This document shows positions 17,302-26,778 of a stretch of DNA of 58,686 bases, piece after piece. The notes beneath the pieces were generated by a model. That model saw nothing but the letters and a program-made list of their open reading frames with translations. It ran no database searches and had not been told where the DNA came from. This stretch comes from an uncultured Caldimonas sp. Lineage in GTDB: Bacteria; Pseudomonadota; Gammaproteobacteria; Burkholderiales; Burkholderiaceae. The translations under genes and the position numbers were made by a program. Position 1 is the stretch's first letter. Each line of letters starts with the position of its first letter. Location of the stretch: the NCBI RefSeq assembly GCF_946480305.1, contig NZ_CAMLJQ010000023.1:1-58686 (forward strand). The letters run 5' to 3'.

Positions 17302-17709
17302 ATGGGCTTCATCGAAAAATTCGGCCCTTTGATGGGCCGGGTGCTGCTGGCATTGATGTTCGTGCCGTCGGGCTTCAGCAAGGTGACCAACTTCGACGGC
17401 ACGGTGGGCTACATCGCCGCCAAGGGGCTGCCGCTGCCGCCGGTGCTCGCGGGCGGCACCATCGCGCTCGAGATCGTCGCCGGGCTGGCGCTGCTGCTCG
17501 GCTTCAAGGCGCGCTGGGCCGCGTTGGCGCTGGCCGTGTTCGCGGTGCTCGCGGCGCTGTTCTTCCACAACTTCTGGGCCATGCCGGCCGCCGAGCAGAT
17601 GGCGCAAAGCATCGCGTTCTACAAGAACCTTGCCATCACCGGCGGCCTGCTGTTCGTGGCCGCCTACGGCCCCGGCCCGGTCTCGGTGGACCGGCACGAC
17701 CTGGGGTAA
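17302..17709 (+). CDS. DoxX-family membrane protein
   Basis: A 135-residue integral membrane protein with four hydrophobic segments, including LMGRVLLALMFVPSGFSKV and GGTIALEIVAGLALLLGF. This is the DoxX/SURF4-like fold, often linked with redox or thiol stress. A strong AGGAGGAG ribosome site precedes the ATG at 17302. The ion-channel gene follows 58 bases later on the same strand. Confidence 0.88.
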   Translation: MGFIEKFGPLMGRVLLALMFVPSGFSKVTNFDGTVGYIAAKGLPLPPVLAGGTIALEIVAGLALLLGFKARWAALALAVFAVLAALFFHNFWAMPAAEQMAQSIAFYKNLAITGGLLFVAAYGPGPVSVDRHDLG

Positions 17710-17767
17710 AACCGCAGGTTCCGTCACAAGATCATGGGCGGCACCAAAGGTGCCCGCTCCGCCCTGC

Positions 17768-18667
17768 ATGAAGATCGACCCGCCCGCACCTCCCGCCGTC
17801 GAGGCCGACGAATTCGGCAAGCCGCTGCAAGGCTGGCGCCTCAAGCTCTACACCATCATCTTCGAGGCGGACACGCGCGCCGGCCGCCTGTTCGACGAAG
17901 CATTGATCGTCGCCATCCTGCTGAGCGTGGCCGTCGTGATGCTCGACAGCGTGGAGCCGCTGCACCAACGGCACCGCACGCTGTTCAACGTGCTCGAGTG
18001 GGGCTTCACGTTGCTGTTCACGGCGGAGTACATCGCGCGCCTGGCCTGCGTGAAGCATCCAGGCCGCTATGCCCGCAGCTTCTTCGGCGTGATCGACCTG
18101 CTCGCCATCCTGCCGGCCTACCTGGCGGTGCTGGTGCCCGAGCTGCACCTGCTGATGGACGTGCGCATCCTGCGGCTGCTGCGGGTGTTCCGCATCTTCA
18201 AGCTCACGCAGTACGCGGTCGAGTACCGCATCCTGGTCCGGGCACTGGCCAACAGCCGCCGCAAGATCCTGGTGTTCCTGAGCTTCGTGCTGATGGTGGT
18301 GCTGGTGATCGGCACGCTGATGTACGTCGTCGAAGGCCCGGAGCATGGCTTCACGAACATTCCCACATCCGTGTACTGGGCCATCACCACGCTGACGACC
18401 GTGGGCTTCGGCGACATCACGCCCAAGACGGATGCCGGGCGCTTCATCGCGTCGCTGATGATGCTGCTCGGCTGGGGCACGCTCGCCGTGCCGACCGGGA
18501 TCGTGACGGCCGAGATGACGACGATGCGCATCCGCCCCGTCACCACGCGCACCTGCCACGTCTGCCTCACCGAAGACCAGGCCGCCGACGCCAACTACTG
18601 CCGGCATTGCGGCGCCAAGCTGCCGCCGTACTTCGCCGAATCGAACGAGGAGCGCGAACGCAGGTGA
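17768..18667 (+). CDS. Voltage-gated potassium channel with C-terminal zinc ribbon
   Basis: A 299-residue six-helix ion channel. The voltage-sensor helix S4 is DVRILRLLRVFRIFKL (131-146), with arginines every third position. The selectivity filter is TTVGFGD (210-216), which marks a K+ channel. After the pore helix come about 50 soluble residues with a four-cysteine zinc ribbon: C263, C266, C278, C281 (CHVCL and CRHCG). A zinc ribbon on the cytoplasmic tail suggests gating or assembly that depends on metal or redox state. The start at 17768 gives a short acidic cytoplasmic lead. Confidence 0.85.
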   Translation: MKIDPPAPPAVEADEFGKPLQGWRLKLYTIIFEADTRAGRLFDEALIVAILLSVAVVMLDSVEPLHQRHRTLFNVLEWGFTLLFTAEYIARLACVKHPGRYARSFFGVIDLLAILPAYLAVLVPELHLLMDVRILRLLRVFRIFKLTQYAVEYRILVRALANSRRKILVFLSFVLMVVLVIGTLMYVVEGPEHGFTNIPTSVYWAITTLTTVGFGDITPKTDAGRFIASLMMLLGWGTLAVPTGIVTAEMTTMRIRPVTTRTCHVCLTEDQAADANYCRHCGAKLPPYFAESNEERERR

Positions 18668-18728
18668 CAGCGCCCGCGGCCGGGCCGGCGCACAATGCGC
18701 CGGTCATCCCGCCCGTCTGAGTTCGCGC

Positions 18729-19550
18729 ATGCACCCCACGCTGTCCCTTCCCGAGTTGCTGGCGCGCCGCACGGCGCAGTCGACCAGCGTTCGTTTCGAG
18801 ATCACCGACGACTGGCTGCAAGGCCGCACCACCTTCGGCGGGCTGATCGCCGCCTGCGCCGTGCAGGCCATGCGCGACGTCGCTTCGGCCGGCTGGCCCG
18901 CAGACGTCCGGCTCGTGGCGCTTCAAACCAACTTCGTCGGCCCGGCAGGACTGGGGCCGATGGACGTGAGCGTGCAGGTGCTGCGCGAAGGCCGCAACCT
19001 GCGTCAGCTACAGGCCACCGCCTCCCAGCAGGGCCAGACGGCCGCGGTGCTGCTGGCCGTCTTCGGTGCAAAACGCGAGACGGCACTGCCGCCGCTGGCA
19101 CCACCGCAACCCCCGGTGGCGCTGCAGGCGTCGGACCTCCCGGCCTTGCCCTTCCTGCCCGGCATCACGCCCAACTTCACCCAGCACATCGACTTTCGGT
19201 GGGCCGACGGGCAACCCCCGTTCAGCGGCAGCGACCAGTGGCACTCGCGCATCTATGCCCGGCTGAAGCAGGGCACCGCACCGGCCGAACTGCTGGCCGT
19301 GATGCTGGCCGACGCGGCGCCCACGCCGGCGCTGTCGCGGCTCACGCAGCGCAACCCGGCCAGCTCGGTGACGTGGGCGCTGGAGCTGGCCGCGTTCGAT
19401 CTCGATGCAACGCGCGCCGACGGCCACTGGCGCATCGACAAGGACACGCGCGCTGCCGACGGAGGCTACGTCAACGAAACGACGCTGCTATGGACGCCTT
19501 GCGGTCGGCTGGCCGCGCACGGCTACCAGGTCGTCGCCGTCTACGGCTGA
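18729..19550 (+). CDS. Acyl-CoA thioesterase-like protein (double hotdog, TesB-like)
   Basis: A 273-residue protein with two hotdog repeats, of the acyl-CoA thioesterase family related to TesB. The N-terminal domain shows GRTTFGGLIAACAVQAM and the second shows HIDFRWADGQ. Family members hydrolyse medium- or long-chain acyl-CoA. The gene follows the channel gene by 61 bases and ends just inside the convergent RNA ligase gene, overlapping it by ten bases. Confidence 0.85.
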   Translation: MHPTLSLPELLARRTAQSTSVRFEITDDWLQGRTTFGGLIAACAVQAMRDVASAGWPADVRLVALQTNFVGPAGLGPMDVSVQVLREGRNLRQLQATASQQGQTAAVLLAVFGAKRETALPPLAPPQPPVALQASDLPALPFLPGITPNFTQHIDFRWADGQPPFSGSDQWHSRIYARLKQGTAPAELLAVMLADAAPTPALSRLTQRNPASSVTWALELAAFDLDATRADGHWRIDKDTRAADGGYVNETTLLWTPCGRLAAHGYQVVAVYG

Positions 19551-20083
19551 CCGTAGCGGCGCAACACCGTGTATTCAGGCGTGGCCAGCAGGCGCGACTC
19601 GACGAGCACGTAGCCGTCGACCCGCCATCTCACGCCAGGGTGTGCCGCCGGTTCAGCGCCGGTCGCGCGGCGGGCCAGCGTGAGGTGCGGCTCGAAAGCA
19701 CGCCGATCGGCCTCGCAGCCCAGCTGCTGCAACACGTCGCCAAGCCGGCCGTGCAGCGCGAGCAGTTCGGCCGGCGGCGAAGAGGGCCGCAGCCAGGCCA
19801 CGCCGCTGCGCCAGATGCCTGCGGTGTCGAGCAGCAGATCGAATGGCCGCACGGGCACGTTCGCCGCCTCCAGCAGAGCGGGGACCTGCGAGCGGGGGAT
19901 CTGCCCCATGAACTGCAGCGTCACATGCAGGTGTTCGCGCAACGTGAGCCGAGCGGCGCGCGGCCACCGCCACGACTGCTGGCACGCCTGAAGTTCGTCG
20001 CGGGTCGGCTCGCCCGGCCACAGCGCGAAGAACAGCCTCGCGTGCGAGCCGGCATCGGCAGCCGAAGCGCACGCCTCGCTCAT
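19541..20083 (-). CDS. thpR: 2'-5' RNA ligase / RNA 2',3'-cyclic phosphodiesterase (ThpR)
   Basis: A 180-residue 2H phosphoesterase with both signature histidine motifs: HVTL at 53-56 and HLTL at 133-136. The family opens RNA 2',3'-cyclic phosphates and can join half-tRNAs in vitro. Its start overlaps the stop of the upstream membrane-protein gene as ATGA, which implies translational coupling. The last ten bases overlap the convergent thioesterase gene. Confidence 0.9.
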   Translation of the reverse strand: MSEACASAADAGSHARLFFALWPGEPTRDELQACQQSWRWPRAARLTLREHLHVTLQFMGQIPRSQVPALLEAANVPVRPFDLLLDTAGIWRSGVAWLRPSSPPAELLALHGRLGDVLQQLGCEADRRAFEPHLTLARRATGAEPAAHPGVRWRVDGYVLVESRLLATPEYTVLRRYGQP

Positions 20084-20691
20084 GCACCCGACGGCGCGGG
20101 CCAGCCCAACCACTCGCCCACCGGCAGGCCCAGCGGGAAGAAGTCTTCGAGGAAGGCGGACGCGATGACCAGCAGCACGATGATTGCGACCCAGCGCCCG
20201 ATGGCATTCTTGGTCTTCTGCGTGCCCTCGCCTGCCTCGGCGGCGGCAATGGAAGGCTGCCACCCCACCGGGTCGGCGAGGCGGCGGCGCAAGCGCAGCA
20301 AACCCGCGAAGATCAGCAACGGCACGATGGCGGACACCAGCTCACCCGGCCGCAGGTAGTAGCCGTCCCAGGCTTCGAGCACCCCCGAGACGACGAAGAT
20401 CAACGCGACTGCCATCGGCACGGCGAGAACCACGCGCGCAACGCGTGCCGCCGCGCCGAGCGCACCAGGCGGCACCGCAGCCGTGGCAGCGTTCATCACG
20501 CTGTCGACGGTCGCCACAGGTGCGTCCTTGCGTTCCTGCCGCGCCGCCCGCGTCTGGCCGGCCGCCGGTGCAGGGGTGCCACCCGCGCGGGCCAGTGCAG
20601 CGCGCGTCTCTCGTTCCGTGCGCATCTGCGCCTCGCGGATCGCGCGCTCCTGCTCGCGCTGGATGCGTTCGATTTCCTTCACGTAGTCCAT
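20080..20691 (-). CDS. Membrane protein of unknown function
   Basis: A 203-residue protein. Residues 1-60 are a charged coiled coil (IERIQREQERAIREAQ). Three hydrophobic segments follow, near 86-108, 118-135 and 166-184. A GGAGGG ribosome site precedes the ATG at 20691. Its stop overlaps the start of the ThpR gene, so the two are made from one message. I do not recognise the family. Confidence 0.75.
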   Translation of the reverse strand: MDYVKEIERIQREQERAIREAQMRTERETRAALARAGGTPAPAAGQTRAARQERKDAPVATVDSVMNAATAAVPPGALGAAARVARVVLAVPMAVALIFVVSGVLEAWDGYYLRPGELVSAIVPLLIFAGLLRLRRRLADPVGWQPSIAAAEAGEGTQKTKNAIGRWVAIIVLLVIASAFLEDFFPLGLPVGEWLGWPAPSGA

Positions 20692-20848
20692 CTCGCCCTC
20701 CGCAGCAAGACCCCATTGTGCTGCGGTCCGTGCAACGCGAGACGCAGTGTTTGTCCCTTGTGCGACAGCCCCCCGGATCGATCGCTCTTACTGTTGTGGC
20801 TGGAGCCGTCGCGCATGCATGCGAAGGCCCTGCTCAGGAGACGCCCTC

Positions 20849-21610
20849 ATGAAGTTGTTCCGTCTCGATGGCAAGGTGGCCATCGTCACCGGATCGAGCC
20901 GCGGCATCGGCCGCGCGATCGCCGAAAACATGGCGCGCTGCGGTGCGCGCGTGGTCATCTCCAGCCGCAAGGCCGACGCATGCGAAGCGGTGGCCGCGGC
21001 CATACGTGCGGAAGGCGGCGAGGCGATCGCGATCCCGGCCAACATCTCCAGCAAGGAGCAGGTCGAGGCACTGGTCGCGCAGACCCGGCAGCACTGGGGG
21101 CCGATCGACGTCCTCGTGTGCAACGCGGCGACCAACCCGTACTACGGACCGAGCACCGGCCTCACCGACGAGGTGTTCGACAAGATCATGCGCAACAACG
21201 TGCTCAGCAACCTGTGGCTGTGCAACCTGGTGCGCCCCGACATGGCGGATCGCCGCGACGGCGCGATCGTCATCGTCTCGTCGATCGGCGGGCTGCACGG
21301 CTCCACGACCATCGGCGCGTACAACGTCTCGAAGGCCGCGGACATGCAGCTCGCGCGCAACCTCGCGGTGGAATGGGGCCCGGACAACATTCGCGTCAAC
21401 TGCATCGCGCCCGGCGTGGTGCGTACCGACTTCGCGCGCGCCATCCATGAAGACCCGCGCGTGCGTGGCTTGGTGGAACGCGAACTGCCACTGCGCCGCA
21501 TCGGTGAGCCGGAGGACATTGCCGGCATTGCGGTGATGCTCTCGAGCGCGGCGGGACGCTACGTCACCGGCCAGACCATCGTGGCCGACGGCGGCTACAT
21601 GATCCGGTAG
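20849..21610 (+). CDS. Short-chain dehydrogenase/reductase
   Basis: A 253-residue classical SDR. The cofactor motif is TGSSRGIG (14-21), the structural motif is CNAAT (91-95), and the catalytic residues are S144/S145, Y158 and K162 (AYNVSK). The NNV motif and the C-terminal GQTIVADGGY are also present. The substrate is unknown. A CAGGAG site supports the ATG at 20849. A branched-chain amino acid transporter operon starts 338 bases downstream. Confidence 0.9.
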   Translation: MKLFRLDGKVAIVTGSSRGIGRAIAENMARCGARVVISSRKADACEAVAAAIRAEGGEAIAIPANISSKEQVEALVAQTRQHWGPIDVLVCNAATNPYYGPSTGLTDEVFDKIMRNNVLSNLWLCNLVRPDMADRRDGAIVIVSSIGGLHGSTTIGAYNVSKAADMQLARNLAVEWGPDNIRVNCIAPGVVRTDFARAIHEDPRVRGLVERELPLRRIGEPEDIAGIAVMLSSAAGRYVTGQTIVADGGYMIR

Positions 21611-21948
21611 ATCGCAGGCGGTCCGTTCGCTCGATATTCAGCTTGCGTATTCGAACTGCTGCAGCCAGATGCACGGACCGGCTTTTTATGGGCGCTCTTT
21701 TGTACCGCCGTTCCAACCTGCTCTGCAGAACTGCACAAGATATTTCGGCTGCATCCGTATAAGCCCCAACCCCATTGTTCCTCGATACAGAACTGATGCC
21801 CTGATTTCAGATTGACGCTCCCGGGAGCGCGTGACAAAGTCGTCGCAACCGATCTGTTGTTCCTCTATGCAAACCGTGTCGACCGCGCAGCCCCCGGCTG
21901 CGTGCACGGCGCTGCTGCGCCCGTGCTTCATGAACTAGGAGACGTGTT
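21611..21948. promoter_or_regulatory. Intergenic region upstream of the liv operon
   Basis: These 338 bases contain no open frame that looks like protein and have a lower GC content than the flanking genes. They should carry the liv promoter. A perfect CTCCCGGGAG palindrome lies around 21820. I cannot assign a specific promoter or regulator. Confidence 0.4.
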
Positions 21949-22812
21949 TTGGAGCTGTTTTTCCAGCAGGTATTGAATGGCCTCACGCTGGGAGGCATAT
22001 ACAGCCTGGTCGCGCTGGGCCTCACCTTGGTCTACGGCATCCTGCACGTGCCGAATTTCGCGCACGGCGCGTTCTATATGGCCGGGGCTTATGCGGCCTT
22101 TTATCTGGTCAGCACGCAGGGTTGGGGCTATTGGGCCGCAATGGCCGGTGCGGCGGTGGTGGTGGCGCTGATCTCGGTCCTTGCGGAGCGGCTGGTGTTC
22201 CACCCGCTGCGCCATGCACCCGGGCTGCACCACATGATTGCCGCCATCGGCCTGTTGCTGTTTCTCGAAGCCGGTGCGCAGGCCGTGTGGGGCGCCGACT
22301 TCCATCGCCTGGAAACGCCCTACGGCAACGTCGTCGAGTTCGCCGGCCTCATCGCGCCGATGCAGCGCCTGCTGATCATCGGCGCCGCCTTCGCCCTGAT
22401 GGTCGCGCTGCACCTGTTCCTGAAGAAGACGGTGCTCGGCTCCACCATCATCGCGATGGCGCAGAACCGCGAGGGCGCCGCGCTGGTCGGTATCGACGCG
22501 AACAAGGTCGCGATGCTGACCTTCGCGATCTCCGGCGCACTCGCGGCGGTGGCCGCAGCACTCTATGCACCGATCAATCTGATCTACCCGGCCATGGGCC
22601 ACCTGGTGATCACCAAGGCCTTCGTGATCATCATCCTCGGCGGCATGGGCAGCGTGCCGGGTGCCATCGTCGGCGGCCTGATCATCGGCTTCGCCGAGAG
22701 CTTCGGCGCCTTCTACATCTCGCCCGACTACAAGGACATCATCGCCTTTGCGCTGCTGGTGGTGATCCTCTCGTTCCGTCCGCAAGGGCTGTTCACCAAG
22801 GGAGTGCGCTGA
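21949..22812 (+). CDS. livH: Branched-chain amino acid/amide ABC importer permease LivH
   Basis: A 287-residue inner-membrane permease with about eight hydrophobic segments. The opening FQQVLNGLTLGGIYSLVALGL and NFAHGAFYMAGAY are family signatures. The start is TTG at 21949, supported by AGGAGA seven bases upstream; no ATG fits. It is the first gene of livH-livM-livG-livF plus a binding-protein gene. The livM gene follows after two bases. Confidence 0.92.
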   Translation: MELFFQQVLNGLTLGGIYSLVALGLTLVYGILHVPNFAHGAFYMAGAYAAFYLVSTQGWGYWAAMAGAAVVVALISVLAERLVFHPLRHAPGLHHMIAAIGLLLFLEAGAQAVWGADFHRLETPYGNVVEFAGLIAPMQRLLIIGAAFALMVALHLFLKKTVLGSTIIAMAQNREGAALVGIDANKVAMLTFAISGALAAVAAALYAPINLIYPAMGHLVITKAFVIIILGGMGSVPGAIVGGLIIGFAESFGAFYISPDYKDIIAFALLVVILSFRPQGLFTKGVR

Positions 22813-22814
22813 CG

Positions 22815-23825
22815 ATGAAGCTGCTCGAAGGCAAGCTCGGCTGGAGCCTGTTGCTGCTCGCGGCCCTGCTGTTCCCGTTCATGGCGGGCAACGACTACCA
22901 CCTCACGGTGATGTCCACCGCCTACATCTTCGCGCTCGCCACGGTGGGCCTGAACCTCATCACTGGCTACACCGGGCAGTTCAACCTGGCACACGCCGGC
23001 TTCATGGCCGTGGGCGCGTACACGGTAGGCATCCTCACGGTCGACCACCAGGTGCCGTTCTGGATCGCGTTCGCGCTCTCCGGCGTGGTGGCCGCGGTGC
23101 TCGGCTTTTTCATCGGCCTGGTCTCGCTGCGATTGAAGGGCCACTACTTCTCGATCTTCACGCTGTGCGTGGGCTACATCATGTACCTCGTCATCGAGAA
23201 GTGGGAGAGCCTGACGCACGGCACGGTGGGCATCATCGGCATCCCCGCGCCGTCGCCGATCGGGCCGCTCGAGTTCGAATCGCCGCGCTCGCTGTACTAC
23301 CTGGTGCTGTGCTTCCTGGTGATCGGCATGTGGGCCATGCACCGCATCGTGCATTCGCTGCTCGGCCGCACCTTCGAAGCCGTGCGCAACAGCGAGGAGC
23401 TGGCCGAGTCACTGGGCATCAACCTGATGCGCAACAAGGTGCTCGCCTTCATGTTGTCGGTGTTCTATGCCGGCATGGCGGGTGGCCTGTATGCGGGCTT
23501 CGTGCGCTTCCTGGGGCCTGGCGTCGCCGCGGTGGAGCACACCTTCGACATGACGATGTACATGCTCGTCGGCGGCATCGGCACGTTGCTCGGGCCGCTG
23601 CTCGGCGCGCTGATCATGCCGTGGCTCACGCAGTACCTGCAGTTTCTGCAGGAGTACCGCTTCCTGGTGTTCGGGCCGATCCTGGTGCTGCTCGTCATCT
23701 TCGTGCCGCACGGCATCGTCGGCACCTGGCTGCAGTGGCGGGCACGGCGCGCCGCACGGCAGACCACCCCGGTGCCCGTACCGCCGCGCAAGCCGGTCGC
23801 CGCGCAGGAGGGCAGCCATGCTTGA
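22815..23825 (+). CDS. livM: Branched-chain amino acid/amide ABC importer permease LivM
   Basis: A 336-residue permease, partner of LivH. Signatures are GLNLITGYTGQFNLAHAGFM and, later, RTFEAVRNSEELAESLGIN. The last residues form a basic, proline-rich cytoplasmic tail. Its stop overlaps the livG start by eight bases, so the two are translationally coupled. Confidence 0.92.
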   Translation: MKLLEGKLGWSLLLLAALLFPFMAGNDYHLTVMSTAYIFALATVGLNLITGYTGQFNLAHAGFMAVGAYTVGILTVDHQVPFWIAFALSGVVAAVLGFFIGLVSLRLKGHYFSIFTLCVGYIMYLVIEKWESLTHGTVGIIGIPAPSPIGPLEFESPRSLYYLVLCFLVIGMWAMHRIVHSLLGRTFEAVRNSEELAESLGINLMRNKVLAFMLSVFYAGMAGGLYAGFVRFLGPGVAAVEHTFDMTMYMLVGGIGTLLGPLLGALIMPWLTQYLQFLQEYRFLVFGPILVLLVIFVPHGIVGTWLQWRARRAARQTTPVPVPPRKPVAAQEGSHA

Positions 23826-24582
23826 GATCCACAAGCTGACCAAACGCTTCGGCGGCCTGACGGCCGTACGCGAGGTATCCACCACCATCGAGGCCGGCAA
23901 GATCAACGCGATCATCGGCCCCAACGGCGCGGGCAAGACGACCTTCTTCAACCTGGTGAGCGGCATGCACCTGCCGAGCGATGGCCGCATCACCTTCAAG
24001 GGCGAAGACGTGACGCGCGCCGGCGCCGACCGCATGGCCCGCCTGGGGATCGCGCGCACCTTCCAGACGACCGCGTTGTTCGACCGCGCCACCGTGCTCG
24101 ACAACCTGATCGTCGGCCACCGGCTGCGCACGCGCTCCGGGCTGTGGGACGTGCTGGCGCGCACCAGGCGCCTGCGCGACGAAGAACGCGCCTGCCGCGA
24201 GAAAGCCGAGCAGGCGCTCGACTTCGTCGGCATCGCGCACGTGGCGCATCGCGTCGCGGCAGACATCTCGCAGGAAGAACGCAAGCGCGTGGCCTTCGCG
24301 CTGGCACTGACCACCGACCCCAGCGTGGTGCTGCTCGACGAACCGGCCGGCGGCGTCAACCCCGAAGAAACCGTGGGGCTCGCCGCGCTGATCCGCAAGA
24401 TGGTCGACACCGGCCTGACCGTGTGCCTGATCGAACACAAGATGGACATGATCATGAACCTGGCCGACAAGATCATGGTGCTCAACTACGGCGAGAAGAT
24501 CGCCGAGGGCACGCCCGCCGAGATCCGCGCCAACCCGCACGTGATCGAGGCGTATTTGGGGAGCGAGCATGCTGCGACTTGA
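23818..24582 (+). CDS. livG: Branched-chain amino acid/amide ABC importer ATPase LivG
   Basis: A 254-residue ATPase. Walker A is GPNGAGKT (34-41) and Walker B is [15 protein letters not shown]. The ABC signature is unusual: where most ATPases have LSGGQ, this one reads ISQEER-K. Members of this transporter group tolerate signature changes, but this one is far from consensus. It overlaps livF by 14 bases. Confidence 0.92.
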   Translation: MLEIHKLTKRFGGLTAVREVSTTIEAGKINAIIGPNGAGKTTFFNLVSGMHLPSDGRITFKGEDVTRAGADRMARLGIARTFQTTALFDRATVLDNLIVGHRLRTRSGLWDVLARTRRLRDEERACREKAEQALDFVGIAHVAHRVAADISQEERKRVAFALALTTDPSVVLLDEPAGGVNPEETVGLAALIRKMVDTGLTVCLIEHKMDMIMNLADKIMVLNYGEKIAEGTPAEIRANPHVIEAYLGSEHAAT

Positions 24583-25276
24583 AGACGTCTCGCTCCAGTA
24601 CGGCAGCTTCCGCGCGCTCGACCGCGTGAACCTGCATGCGAACGAGGGCGAGCTGGTGGTGCTGCTCGGTGCGAACGGCGCGGGCAAGAGCTCGATCTTC
24701 CTGACGGTGAGCGGGCTCAACAAGGCAGCGAGCGGACGCATCCGCTTCGGCGACCGGGAGCTCGTCGGCCAGAAGCCATCGCGCATCGTCGAGCAGGGCG
24801 TGGTGCACTGCCCCGAGGGGCGCAAGCTGTTTCCCGGCATGTCGGTGCTGAAGAACCTGATGCTTGGCGCCTACGTGCACCGGCGCGACCGCAAGGGCAT
24901 CGCGCGCACGCTGGAAGAGGTGTTCTCGCTCTTCCCCATCCTGCACGAGAAGAAGGACGATGCGGCCGGCTCGTTGAGCGGCGGGCAGCAGCAGATGGTG
25001 GCGATCGGCCGTGCGCTGATGGGCAGGCCCCGGGCGCTGCTGCTCGACGAACCGTCGCTCGGGCTGGCGCCGCTGGTCGTCAAACAGGTGTTCGAGGTGA
25101 TCCAGAAGATCAACCGGGCCGGCACCACCGTGCTGCTGGCAGAACAGAACGCGTATGCGGCACTGCAGATCGCAAGCCGCGCCTACGTGATCGAAAGCGG
25201 CCGCATCGTCATGGAAGGCAGCCGCGACGAACTGCTCGACAACGACGCCGTGCGGCGCGCCTACATCGGCGCGTGA
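24569..25276 (+). CDS. livF: Branched-chain amino acid/amide ABC importer ATPase LivF
   Basis: A 235-residue ATPase with canonical motifs: Walker A GANGAGKS, signature LSGGQQQM and Walker [14 protein letters not shown]. It pairs with LivG to power the transporter. The start is the ATG at 24569, inside the end of livG. A binding-protein gene follows 46 bases later. Confidence 0.93.
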   Translation: MLRLEDVSLQYGSFRALDRVNLHANEGELVVLLGANGAGKSSIFLTVSGLNKAASGRIRFGDRELVGQKPSRIVEQGVVHCPEGRKLFPGMSVLKNLMLGAYVHRRDRKGIARTLEEVFSLFPILHEKKDDAAGSLSGGQQQMVAIGRALMGRPRALLLDEPSLGLAPLVVKQVFEVIQKINRAGTTVLLAEQNAYAALQIASRAYVIESGRIVMEGSRDELLDNDAVRRAYIGA

Positions 25277-25322
25277 GCACCGCGCACCCCTCAACGCTTT
25301 GCATCCAAAGGAGACCTCCACC

Positions 25323-26489
25323 ATGGCATTCCATTTCCCGATCCGGCCGCTGGCCGCCGCACTTGCCTTCGGCCTCGCGGCCGGTGGCGCACTCGCGCAG
25401 GACGTGGTCAAGATCGGCTATTCCGGCCCCTTGAGCGGCGGCGCGGCCCTGTACGGCAAGAACGTGCTCTCGGGCATGCAGATGGCCGTCGACGAGATCA
25501 ACGCGGCCGGCTTCGAGGTGGGCGGCAAGAAGTACAAGCTCGAGATCGTCTCGCTCGACGACAAGTACAACCCCAGCGAATCGGCCATCAACGCGCAGCG
25601 CCTCGTGCAGGAGCACAAGACGCCGGCCATCCTGGTGCCGCATTCGGGTGGCAGCTTCGCGTTGCAGGCCTTCAACGAGCGCTCCAACTTCATCTTGCTG
25701 TCGTACACCAGCGTGCCGCAGATCACCGCGCGGGGTAACAAGATGACCATCCGCATCCCGCCCGAGTTCACCGGCTACGTGCAGCCCTTCGTCAATCACG
25801 CGATGGGCAAGTACGGCAAGAACCTCGCGATCGCGAACGCCGACCACGACTATGCGAAGGCCTGGACCGCAGCCTTCAAGCCCGCCTGGGAAGCCGCTGG
25901 CGGCAAGGTGGTGGCCGAGAACCCGATGTCCTACAACAAGTCGACCGACTTCTACAGCGGTGTGAGCCGAGTGATGGCGGGCAAGCCGGAGGTGATGTTC
26001 ATCGGCGGCGCTTCGGAGCCGACCGGCCTCGTGGTCAAGCAGGCACGCGAACTCGGTTTCAAGGGCGGCTTCGTGATCATCGACCAGGCCAAGATGGACG
26101 AGATTGCCAAGGTGACCGGTGGCTACGGCCCGTTGGAAGGCTCGATCGGCGTGCTGCCGCTGGTGGAAGACACGCGGGCCGACACGCGCGCCTTCGTCGA
26201 ACGCTACCGCAAGATCAACCCCGGCCGCGACCCCAGCTCCGAGGTGTCGCTGAACTACACCGCCGTGCACGCCACCGCACAGGCGATGAAGCTGGCCGGC
26301 ACCGTCAGCGATGCCGGGGCGATACGCGCCAAGATGAACGAGGGCTTCAAGACGCTGCCCGGCAAATACAACCCCAACGACCTGGAGGGCGTGGACGACA
26401 AGGGCGGGTCGCTGGCCAACACCTATGTGGGCGTGGTCGAGAACGGCCGTGTGCGGCAGGTCACCCTGCGCGAACTGGCGCAGAAATAA
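25323..26489 (+). CDS. ABC importer substrate-binding protein (Peripla_BP_6)
   Basis: A 388-residue periplasmic binding protein with a signal peptide (residues 1-25, ending GALA|QDVV). The mature start KIGYSGPLSGGAALYG is typical of branched-chain amino acid or amide binding proteins. AAAGGAGA before the ATG at 25323 is a good ribosome site. It is the last gene of the liv operon and is followed by a strong terminator. The ligand is unknown: leucine-type amino acids, amides or aromatic acids are all possible. Confidence 0.9.
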   Translation: MAFHFPIRPLAAALAFGLAAGGALAQDVVKIGYSGPLSGGAALYGKNVLSGMQMAVDEINAAGFEVGGKKYKLEIVSLDDKYNPSESAINAQRLVQEHKTPAILVPHSGGSFALQAFNERSNFILLSYTSVPQITARGNKMTIRIPPEFTGYVQPFVNHAMGKYGKNLAIANADHDYAKAWTAAFKPAWEAAGGKVVAENPMSYNKSTDFYSGVSRVMAGKPEVMFIGGASEPTGLVVKQARELGFKGGFVIIDQAKMDEIAKVTGGYGPLEGSIGVLPLVEDTRADTRAFVERYRKINPGRDPSSEVSLNYTAVHATAQAMKLAGTVSDAGAIRAKMNEGFKTLPGKYNPNDLEGVDDKGGSLANTYVGVVENGRVRQVTLRELAQK

Positions 26490-26503
26490 GCCCCTCGGCA
26501 TGC

Positions 26504-26535
26504 GGCCCCGTGCGCTATGCGCACGGGGCCTTTTT
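26504..26535 (+). terminator. Rho-independent terminator of the liv operon
   Basis: GGCCCCGTGCGC and GCGCACGGGGCC form a perfect 12-bp stem with a 3-base loop, followed by five T. It lies 14 bases past the stop of the binding-protein gene. Confidence 0.95.
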
Positions 26536-26778
26536 CATGGAGAAAACTGCCGCCGATCCCGCGTCCTTTTCCAGCGTCGCTAGAGAAAAAGAAAAGTCGT
26601 GCGGACATGCAACCATCAATTCGTTCACCAGGAACGCGCTGATCGAAAAGATCCTCACCCGCCGATCGCCAGAATCGCAGCAGGCATGTTCCGCTGAGCG
26701 GAGCAGTGCATCCGAGCGCGGCCGCACCTCTTGCCGGGTGCATCGAAGCCGCACGTTCCAACAATGACGGAGATGGAT

